Shown: positions 55,477 to 64,000 of the stretch, in pieces
How the letters are laid out: each line of letters opens with the position of its first letter
Numbering within the stretch: the stretch's first letter is position 1
Origin: Stenopsyche tienmushanensis
Taxonomy: Eukaryota > Arthropoda > Insecta > Trichoptera > Stenopsychidae
Assembly: GCA_008973525.1 (NCBI GenBank)
Contig: WACJ01000082.1
Location: 124,001-188,000 of the forward strand
Direction: 5' to 3'
Length of the DNA: 64,000 nt
Translations under genes and position numbers: made by a program
Notes under the pieces: model-generated
What the model was told of the DNA's origin: nothing
Database searches by the model: none
Seen by the model: only the letters and a program-made list of their open reading frames with translations

Positions 55477-58157
55477 CTGTGTGCGATCATCAGCAAAGCG
55501 TCAATGCAACAATTACAACTGCCATTTTAAAAGTCGACCAATCAATAGCAACTCGGAACGAAGTCCAAAAAATACTAATGGGGGGATGCGAGAAGAATGT
55601 GCGCCGCGAAAGAGGGGTGGATTACTCAGGGAAGAGCATGCAATTAAAATACATTACGAAGGGCAAAATATGAGCATTCCCGTTTACTGCGGATCGATCT
55701 CATCAAACTCTTCAGAGATCGAGAATGATACAACGACCCTAGGCTCCGAATGGCAACGTCCATATCGCTTAGTATTTTCAAGCAAAACCGAATCTAAAAA
55801 AGGCCATATGTGAAAATCGAACCGAAAATGCAATGTAAAATGGGGTTAACGTCCTCCAGCAACTAGACTGGTTCCGTACCCTCCGATAAAAATTCCATCC
55901 TCACCAGCGCTTCCGAAAGTTTAGACTTTATTGAGATTTTGGAGCAAGTGTCAACTCTAAATATAATCATATGGACGCACGCCTTCTCTACTGTCAACAA
56001 CTTGCTGCAAATTCATCCTGCACAAGACCAGGTGTTGCCAATTCAATCCAGTGCAAGGTCGCACACACCAGCTTCTCATACTCCATATCCTCATCAATTC
56101 TAATCATAACAATCCCTCTAACAAAACACATCAATTTCTTTTAACATTCGACATCATACTACTGTGTACTCTCGATTATCCGGTGTATCAAGATTAAAGG
56201 AACAAAACTCTTCAAAGGGACGAGGATGATGCTTGTGTCTCAACTACCAAAACAAAACCCGGTTCTCATGCCTAAAATACCTTGGTTCTCAAAACAAACG
56301 GATAATGGAGTTTAAGAAAGCTTGTTACACGAAACAGATACACGAGCGTAAGATTGTGAAAAAGGACCCGGGGTGATAAAAGACTGGAAACGCACAAGGA
56401 ACTCATAAAATGAATCTTATGGTGATTGGTAAAGCAATAAAGAAAACTCCTTCTGATTTTGATGATTTTTTTGCTCAAAGTGGGGAAAAAAATGTAGAAA
56501 CAAAATGTCGAGCCAGACTCGACATAGGACAGCAAAAAGTTAAAGCTATCGACGAAGATCGCATAGCTCCAGAAATTGAACTATATCATCTTATCCAGAG
56601 ACGTCCATTCAATAAATAACATGGTATTCATAGTCCAGCGATCAAATAAATTTACAAAACATCGGCAAAGTGTTTAAACAAGAAGTATTACTACCTCACG
56701 CATTAACCCTTTGCACTCCCACCCTGTCGCCTCTCAGGGGACCACGTAATTCTAGCATATCAATTGAATGTCCCCTCTGGTGGGACATTAAAATTTATTA
56801 GTCATTACGGAGAATCAATTTATTCCAGCACGACTTTTTGAGAAATCGCCACACTGTTAAGTACCTACCACAATACAGAAGGCAATCTACCCGCAAAACA
56901 TAGAGTAGCCGAGTAGCTGATAGGCAATGTCCTGGTTGGTTAAAGACGAAGAAACTAAAATTCCGTTCTTAGAATACGCAGTGACTGCAGACGATAAATG
57001 GGTTGTGTACGACAATAAGCGAGGCAAAAAAACAACCCCTAAATCAGATCTTACCACGAAAAATGTCCCATTGTCTGTTTGGTGGGACATTCATGGTATA
57101 ATTTATTTTGTACTGCTGAAATCTGAAGAAATCAGAACATGGCACCATCTGATAAGCACTTATTTCGTTCCTTACAGATTTTTTTTTATTAAGGGATAAA
57201 AAAGTCGCCCGATAAATGGAGGAAGGTTTTGAATGTCCATGGTGATTATTTTGCAGCATCGTCGTTGTGTATACATTTGTATTAAAAAAAATCTTCATAA
57301 AAACGTTCTTTTTCCCGGGTACCCCTAATATTTCTGAGTTCTCCAGCTCAAAGACATGCTGACCAATCTTCAACAATATTGCATTAATTTATTTTGTAAT
57401 ATGTTCATTTTTTTAATTTACAAATCTTATCAGATTACGTTCAGTTGAATTGACATTGTGTTGTTCGGCACTAAAAGGGATACATTTGAAATATGTATTT
57501 AGAATTAAGTAAATACGTATATGGGTCTCAAATTTGAAAGAGGACAGGAGGAAGATGCGGGCCGTCGATTGAGAGTTCGGGAGCGTACCGTATGCAGTTC
57601 GTCAACCTCGCGTGCAGCATTGCGAATTGAAGCATAGCGCCGTCCCCGTCTTCCCGGTTCGACGGCGAGCGACAGAGCGAGAAGGCGATATATAACTGGA
57701 CGAATTTTATGCAATTATCTAGAATCTGACAAGAACGTCACCGGTGTCCGCAAGATGCACTCGACAACTGTCAAATATGTCAAATAAACAAACTGTGTTC
57801 GTCGTTTGAGCTCGAAGACGCGCGAAGGCGAGCGCCGGCGGGATGAACGTTTTGAGGTTATGAGCTGTCAGATCCGACGATAGATCGCCGTTGCCGACTT
57901 CCCGGCGCGACGAATCCGCGGTCGAGCGCCGAAGAGTCGCGGAGGGAACGCGTCGGGACGTCGCGCGACTATGCGGGAGGCGTCGGGAGACGCCGCGACG
58001 AGAGGGCGGATCGTCGGGGCTGACCTTTGCGGACGTCGCACATGAGACACTTGAAGGCCTCGGCGGTGTTGCGGAAGGTGCAGACGCTGCAGTCCCAGCT
58101 GTTGTCCTCGCCGGGCGCGGCTCGCTTGCCTCGGCGAACGCCATTCTTCTTGTCCAT
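55109..58157 (-). CDS. RYBP: RYBP/YAF2, RING1- and YY1-binding Polycomb protein
   Basis: Join of 58157-58025 and 55476-55109, 166 residues. Known of the family: RYBP is the subunit of variant PRC1 complexes that binds RING1B and recognises H2AK119-monoubiquitinated nucleosomes in the nucleus, propagating the mark. Seen: a RanBP2-type zinc finger [17 protein letters not shown] with Cys23, Cys26, Cys37 and Cys40; a conserved linker [14 protein letters not shown], split across the exons, then ALVAQQ; a Gly/Ala-rich stretch (about 67-97); basic residues; then the RING1B-binding segment [20 protein letters not shown] (about 119-138) and a short Ser-rich end. The length is nearer to the fly protein than to human RYBP (228). 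The splice is phase 1 and gives the family sequence exactly. The start has G at -3 and G at +4. Confidence 0.95.
56703..56800 (+). repeat. piggyBac-like terminus
   Basis: TTAACCCTTTGCACTCCCAC, a typical start for piggyBac-like elements (TTAA target, then CCCTTTGC). No matching right end was found, so this is one end only. Confidence 0.45.
56900..57265 (+). pseudogene. Mariner transposase remnant (SETMAR-like subgroup)
   Basis: The frame reads [20 protein letters not shown] and [18 protein letters not shown], matching mariner blocks FL-RIVTGDEKWV-YDN and IWWDWKGI-YYELL. Both Asp positions survive (DDKW, WWD). After an internal deletion comes the C-terminal [17 protein letters not shown] in a shifted frame. 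It lies in the RYBP intron, antisense to the gene. Confidence 0.85.
58025..58157 (-). CDS. RYBP: RYBP exon 1 (zinc finger)
   Basis: 133 coding bases, residues 1-44 plus one base, donor AAAG|GTCAGC at 58025/58024. The frame continues past the donor but similarity stops there. Very GC-rich. Confidence 0.95.
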
Positions 58158-58330
58158 CGCAGCGGCATCGCCGCTCGAGCCGCCGCCGCCGCCGCTGCCG
58201 CCACTGCGCGTCGGTAACTATGCGCGCGCCTTTGCCGACGCGCCTCCGGCCCCCAGCGCCGCGCGGCCGCCCCGCTAACTACGTCCGCTCACCGATAACA
58301 CTGTCGGTAAACAACGCCACAGATAAGCGC
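58158..58330 (-). promoter_or_regulatory. RYBP: RYBP 5'UTR and CpG-rich promoter region
   Basis: Very GC-rich, with a GCC-repeat tract just upstream of the ATG (about 58175-58200) and many CpG steps, in contrast to the AT-rich flanks. An upstream ATG at 58168 opens a frame that overlaps the RYBP start. No TATA box seen. Confidence 0.5.
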
Positions 58331-59449
58331 CCCACAACAAAACAATGCCACATTCTGAATCTCCGACCGCATTTTCGATTTTCATTTAAGTCCGACAACA
58401 ACCGCCCACTCGCACATCTACAAATGTCGCACGTTTATTTGAATATTTCACGCGAGATCTTAACGCATCGAATGATGACCCGATCCGTTTCGTAACGAAC
58501 GACGCGAAAATTCTCAGAAGCATTGACCTAATACCGATAACAATTATATACATTATTATCACATTGAATAAATAATCGGTAAAACAAGCATTAAATTGAA
58601 ATAGCATTTTATATTGATTAAATTATGTGGAGAGTTCCGAGTGTACCAATATCAGGTTGGCCACCATGCGCATATAAAACAATTATTACTGTCATACAAA
58701 AAAATTTAACCAAAACTTCGAACCGTGGTTTTTTTTTTGTTTCGATTCAATTAAAAAAACATACACTCAAACCTCTTTTTGTGCGATTTCGAAGTTATGC
58801 GGCTTTTTAAAAGTAATTTTATCTTTTTTTTTAATTTCATAAAGAGGAAGTATCGAGATATTTTGGATAAAATAGGAAAAAAATCATCAACACTAACCGA
58901 AATTTGAAAAAAAAATATAATTTGGGAAAAATACATTCCAAAAAATTCCAACTACTTACGGAGTTAATAGCTATTGCGGTGAGGCGGCAACTTGACCAGT
59001 CCTACCATAATGACTATCATACATTCACCTCCTCATTCGCTCGATATTGAAGGTAGCATTACCACCGAGTTTTATTTTGAACGCTCACCCAACGGGTATC
59101 CTGAGTGAACGTATTGACGAACACTTTCGCGAACGTCTCGATATGGAGTTTGGGGGGTTTGTAAAGACTGAGTAGTTTTCATAATTTTAATTTTAAATAA
59201 ATAATTAGCCCTAAATACTGCTGTTTTATCTGGATGATTTTCTTCCAAAAATGTTTTGTAACTTTAACCACATTGAAGTATGAGCTCTAATATCTGCTGG
59301 CAACAGTTTATTTTTCTTCTTCTCCTCTTCCTCCGCTCCCGAGAGAAGCTCCTTTAGTTGACGGTGCTATTGTTCATGCAACTCCTTCAATTTGTCGACG
59401 CTGAGATCCTTGCTATGTTCTTCTTGAGACACCCTGTGAGTTTCAGGCA
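58331..59449. other. AT-rich flank upstream of RYBP
   Basis: No gene recognised. 59010-59160 is GC-richer and contains GCTCGATATTGAAGGTAGCA, similar to a string at 31987. 59330-59440 may still be decayed Tigger sequence. Confidence 0.35.
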
Positions 59450-59712
59450 CCCTACCATATCAAAGCTGTTTTTACAAAACTTTCGCAGGGTAAGCTGCGT
59501 GCTATCGAAGTAGAGTTATAATTATATATAATTATATAATTTATTGAAGTTAGAGATAACTTGCTGATCTATGTGCTGCAGGATAAGAGTTGTGTTGGGT
59601 GGAAGGAAGACAATTTTTATGCAATTAAACACCTCCAAAATATTATCCTGAACTCTCTCAGCGTGGGCAGGAGCTTTATCCATAATTAGCATGACTTTCA
59701 GAATAAGATTTG
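59450..59712 (-). pseudogene. Tigger (pogo-type) transposase remnant
   Basis: The minus frame reads KVMLIMDKAPAHAERVQDNI, then IKIVFLPPNTTLILQHIDQQ and VISNFNKLY, the second and third catalytic blocks of Tigger transposases. Both aspartates (IMDKAPAH, HIDQQ) are kept. Stops follow and the N-terminal half is missing. It is a dead transposon copy, unlike the intact but catalytically altered gene at 20841. Confidence 0.8.
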
Positions 59713-59754
59713 ACTTTTAGACAAAATTCAACTCTAAGTATCAACATAATCTTC

Positions 59755-59962
59755 TCAGGGGTCTCATAGTCTTTCTTTGGAGTCAAGATAGGCTTCAGTT
59801 TCGATAATAACTTCCTCATTGGAGCCAAACATCTTTCAGAATAGCAGTAGTCGCTGAGAGTCAGATCTGGAGAAAACAGTGAATGAGAGAGCAATTCAAT
59901 GTGCAATTCTTGCAATTTTGCCATTATTGAGATCGACTTGTTTTGTTGAAAGAGCACTTTAT
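59755..59962 (-). pseudogene. Mariner transposase C-terminal remnant
   Basis: Minus frame MAKLQELHIELLSHSLFSPD and LTLSDYCY matches the mariner block AK-HEL-FELL-HPPYSPDLAPSDY. ETEAYLDSKERL follows in a shifted frame. It lies immediately beside the Tigger remnant, so one inserted into, or was joined to, the other. Confidence 0.8.
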
Positions 59963-62900
59963 TTTTCTTCGCTTGGGGTTGTTTTTCTCAGTTTCATTTT
60001 CATATCATTCACTTTCATTTTTACGCATTATGAAGAACATCAACAATCCAATATACTGCTGAATTGTTGGAAGCATTCAGCAAGCTACCAGGATGAAAGT
60101 GTCAAACAACACTTTTTAATATCCATTTAGACATCATCATCATTGTTAGCTTGACAATCCAGGAGGACCATGACATATATTTTCCATTTCCATATCTTGC
60201 ACGATTGTTCTCCTATCAAAGTAGCTATACCGTCCTCGATGACACGGTTGTATCATTACATTTTTTGATCTTATTCGCATTAATTCCCCAATTTTTTTCT
60301 TAATTGTTTGTGACGAAGAAACTGAAAATGAGCACTTGCTAACTAATTTATTATTATATGGTTCAATTCCCATTACAAATGCTTTATAAATCTTATTGTA
60401 AATCTTTTACAGTATTAGCAGTGCCTTTTCCCGAATATTTTTCTTGAATTTCTTGTATTCCTAGAAGTTTCTTTCTCTTATTTTTATATATTTATAAATC
60501 TCATTAAAACACATACTTAAGGCAATGAAAAATGAAAACCCACCGCATAAAAATCTTTTATCCCCAGAAAAATCTCCTATGGAGATTGCCTATCTGATAA
60601 CGAGTGACGCCTTTTAAAGAAAAATATATGAAAAAACAAGTTTATGATTAGCATGTCTTATAAAATTAGCAAAATATTACATTACTTGATTTCTTTGGCA
60701 ATTGAAGTAATTGATATTCATATAAATTCTGCACATCGACATTCATTTACTGAATGAAACGTATAACGTTACAAATTTCCCATCATAAATTTAAAAAAAG
60801 TTCTTCGAAGCTCCATTTCATCGAGTTGAAAGTGCATCCTGAATTAATGCCATAAAAAAGAGCTCTACAAATATGAACGTCCGGGAAAATGATAGCTGAA
60901 AAAAGCAGAAAAAGAAGAACTGCGCCCGTGTTTGGATCTGCTAAAATAAAAAGAGGACAGCCACGTTGAATGGACCCGGGTTAATTGTTACGGAGCAACG
61001 GATCTTCTCAAACTTTTAACGGGTTTAAATCTCAAATTTAAATCCAATTTAAAAGCGCTGATGATTCAATTGAAGACCGTTGGTCTTGGCATTCTTTTCT
61101 TCACAATTAAATGCTTAAAGATCTCTTTATCAACTTAATAAACTGAAAGATGATAGTTGAATGGTTATATAAACTAAAAAATATACAAAAATGGTATGAA
61201 TGTGATACTTTCCTGTGGATATACATTGAATAAGAGGTTACTTCTTAAACTCTTGCTGAACCAAACTAAATTTATCCTGTTTTTTTGATCTCATGTAGAT
61301 CAAAACTAACACCATCAATATAATTGAACAGGACCATCCATGCGCATCTATTTTGCTTCAAAATGCTTTAGATTCTGATGCCCTGCAAGGGAGAAGAGTT
61401 GGTGAAAGGTAGAAGATGGTGAGGAAAGAGATGTTGGACAAGTGCGAAACTCCGAGAAGAAATACAAGATAGCTGGATCGTTCGAGATATTTGTTATTTG
61501 TTTGAGATAGAAGAGGCCTCAGCTGCAAGACTTCTCGATGAAGATCATTTGCAGGATATACCTGGTGAAAAGAAGGGCGAAGATCCCGACCCTTCTATTA
61601 TTCATTTCCGATGAAATCCCTATCAAAATACATTCGAATTTATTTTAATTTTTAATGTCTTGAAGATAAACTTTGTCAAACAATGGTCGTCTCTCACCAT
61701 TGAAAGCATTTTAACAACCGCAACAATGATATTAAAAAGACCACATGCCATAAATCCACTTTGGACACTGGAAAATCTACTCTCGTAGTCGACATGGTTT
61801 TAATTTTCCTTTTTTTCAGTTTAGTTGCCGATATCCGTCCGGGATGCTAAAAAACGTGAAAAACTTTTGCTCGTCGCAGGGTTTTCACCGCAGATATTGT
61901 TCTCGTATTTTAATTTTTCAATTCTGCATGACATGAATAGATAGACCATTAAATTCCATTGATAGATTGAAAATTGCCTATTAATGAAATGATTAGCATA
62001 TTGAAAGATGAATTTCACCCGAAGCCCTATAAGATCTTACAGTGCAAATTTTCATGGACAAGCGCAAGAATGTAAGGCTTCAGGAAGTACTGAAACATTG
62101 CCAATAATATCTTTTCGTATTAGAAGATTAACAATTGCCATTTAACCCGAGTTATCTAAAAATCCACCAATAAGAAGATATACGATTCAAAAGAATAAAC
62201 AATAAAATATCGTTTGGTTTTAAAACCGGAGTACATACACGCTATGCTCTAATATAAATCCAAGCTTGATAATGAACCAAGTATCTGCTTTCTGTCGTTC
62301 AGTTATTTTTGCCTATTAATGTGTTGCGAAAATAAAAGGCCAGGGTTACCGTGTAAACCTGCCAGTTTACTTCAGAAGAAGTAAATTTTGCACAAGAGTG
62401 GTGATATTCGGCTAATGACGCCACTCCAGAATATTCAAAGAGGAATAATAAAATTGGTCAACGAAAAGAATAATGCAAATATTTTAATTATCAAAACAAA
62501 CGCCTACTCTCAAGACAACACGAACGAAAGTCGTCTTATCCGACGATAGCTATTTCAGTTAATATATTGAGAATTTTCGTGTATACCTTTTCGGCACGAC
62601 TTTGCCATCGATGCACAAGTGTATGATGAGACGCAAGACACCCGTCTCTGTCTCACGATTTCCGGTCCGATAGGGCTAAAGATGTTTGAAAATGGCAACA
62701 CTTGATCTGGCGACCCCTACATAATGATTCATTCTGATTAATATATCAAAAGCTTGTTTGAATATTTTATACAGTTTCCGACGAATCCCAGCTCGCTTGG
62801 GTCTGCTATTATGAATCATGGAAACATAGTTGGAAACAAACTATGTTTTGGTATTGGAAAACAAACATGGTGATCAAAGAAATGTATTTTGAATTGTTTG

Positions 62901-64000
62901 CTTTGTTATTTCCTATTCACTAACGCGAAGAACTTTGAGGCTTCAGGTTCTTATTTTATCCATGACATTCATAAAATGCTCCATATGATTAAATTTATAA
63001 GCAATGTGGGAAGAGTTATTTTTCTGGATCTATCTAGAAAACACATTTGATATTGAATTCTACTAGAAAGGGATTAAAATTGATCTGTTGATCTATAAAA
63101 TCGAGATGTGTTTGTTAAACAAAGACGTGCTAGTGATAAAAAGCGTTAGGGGAAGTCCTAATGCGTTTATTGGTATAAAAATGATAAGCATTGTCGAGCA
63201 TCCGTCATACATGTCCATGACCTCCCGATCTTGATCGATATTTATGTTTTATTAATATATTTCACATTATTTCGTTTATTCAATACAATGATGTTTAAAT
63301 TTCGCATTTATTTATCTTCTTCTTCTTGAAGTGTTCTCTCAAAGAAGTTCTGTCTCAAAAGAAGATATTTTTTTCATTTTTGGTGCAAATCAAGACTTTT
63401 CAGAGAGATCAGAAATAGCTAGCATTTAGCTAATGTTTTTACTATTTTTTGGCATACAATTATGAATATTCTATGCCAGTTTTCTTCTGTGCGATAAAAA
63501 CATTCATTTTCGTACTACAAATTGATCCACTCAATGAAAGAAGCAAGCCTTTCTCGCAAGAAAAATGATAACGTTTTGCACGTTTGATAAAATAATAAAA
63601 GTTTATGGGGGAATTTATTTGAGTATAAATCCATTTCTCTTCCTCGAGTGGCTTTATTAAGTTCAGAAGTAGCAAGAAACAAATGGAATCCTCGATAGAA
63701 TGTCGACATTGGAAAATGCGAAGAAAATGGGGTGTCTGGGCGCAGTTATGACACGGCGAAAATATTTGTGGGAAAAATGAGCAATAAAAAAAATCCTCAG
63801 AGCTGTTATTGAGCCCCTAGCTCGGCTTGGGCCGGCGAAGGGGGAACTACTTGTTGCTATCGGCCCGTAGCCCAACGCTCCCTTTGTATTCCATCCATCT
63901 CTCCCCGTCTCTCCCATCTCACCCATCTTTCCAGGAATCGGTGTAATCTATTTGCGGGAATGTCGTGTCATTTTTATGCTCCTGATAAAGCCGACGTGTT
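59963..64000. other. 4-kb AT-rich stretch without a recognised gene
   Basis: Short frames only. 63663-63926 minus is an 87-codon frame in a GC-richer patch (63800-63920) that looks like part of an unnamed repeat. 60900-61600 has purine-rich sequence of uncertain nature. I find no splice-bounded exon. Confidence 0.35.

Larger units (their letters stand above)
55477..58024 (-). other. RYBP: RYBP intron 1
   Basis: 2.5-kb intron holding a piggyBac-like end and a mariner remnant on the opposite strand. Its first part (57540-58020) is GC-rich, with a TATATAA run at 57697; a second promoter there is possible but not shown. Confidence 0.8.

Noticed and set aside
55116..55673. 185-codon plus-strand frame rich in Pro and Ala
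   Set aside because: Antisense of RYBP exon 2; composition mirrors the Gly/Ala tract.
57697..57703. TATATAA as a second RYBP promoter
   Set aside because: Works in neither direction with a convincing initiator, and no alternative first exon with a splice donor was found.
57719..58204. 161-codon minus frame over RYBP exon 1
   Set aside because: Out of frame with the conserved zinc finger and running through the intron; only its start matters, as an upstream ATG.
1..64000. tRNA, rRNA or other structured RNA genes
   Set aside because: I looked for the tRNA B-box (GGTTCGA-TCC) and cloverleaf context and found only isolated partial matches.

Overview
This window looks like nuclear DNA of an arthropod, most likely an insect. 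The order cannot be decided from the sequence. It is AT-rich, gene-poor and full of decayed transposons. The real genes have metazoan gene structure: GT-AG introns, short exons, and GC-rich first exons in AT-rich surroundings. I find no bacterial operons, ribosome binding sites, tRNA genes or CRISPR arrays.

Three host genes can be supported. (1) An LHFPL-family tetraspan membrane protein lies on the minus strand in four coding exons (16853 to 833). Its last exon (833-1038) and second exon (3265-3363) are not obvious as open frames. They were placed by splice sites, matching phase and family similarity, and together give a 285-residue protein with a 13-kb first intron. (2) A single-exon gene on the plus strand (20841-22640) encodes a 599-residue CENP-B/Tigger-type protein. 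Its DNA-binding region is intact, but two of the three catalytic aspartates of the transposase fold are replaced, which suggests a domesticated transposase. (3) RYBP/YAF2, a Polycomb component, lies on the minus strand in two coding exons (58157-58025 and 55476-55109), plus a probable 3'UTR exon starting at 54223.

Region by region: 1-16.9 kb is the LHFPL gene with its repeat-laden first intron. 17-20.5 kb holds repeat clusters. 20.6-22.8 kb is the domesticated transposase with its own promoter-like region and poly(A) signal. 22.8-52.7 kb is mostly intergenic and carries mariner, hAT-like, piggyBac-like, Harbinger-like, LTR-like and LINE remnants. 52.7-58.3 kb is RYBP. 58.3-64 kb has mariner and Tigger remnants and then long AT-rich sequence in which I recognise nothing.

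The dominant repeat is a family with an hAT-like terminus (CAGGGCCGTAA), a GC-rich module near that end, and a second module containing the hairpin CGGTCCG-CTTTT-CGGACCG. About twenty whole or partial copies occur here, some arranged as inverted pairs. Several are fused to mariner transposase fragments, and one fusion junction recurs at two loci. The three genes show no obvious functional link. The two most interesting loci are the catalytically dead CENP-B-like gene and the recurring hairpin/mariner chimeras. All percentages, similarities and family calls are by eye; no search was run.
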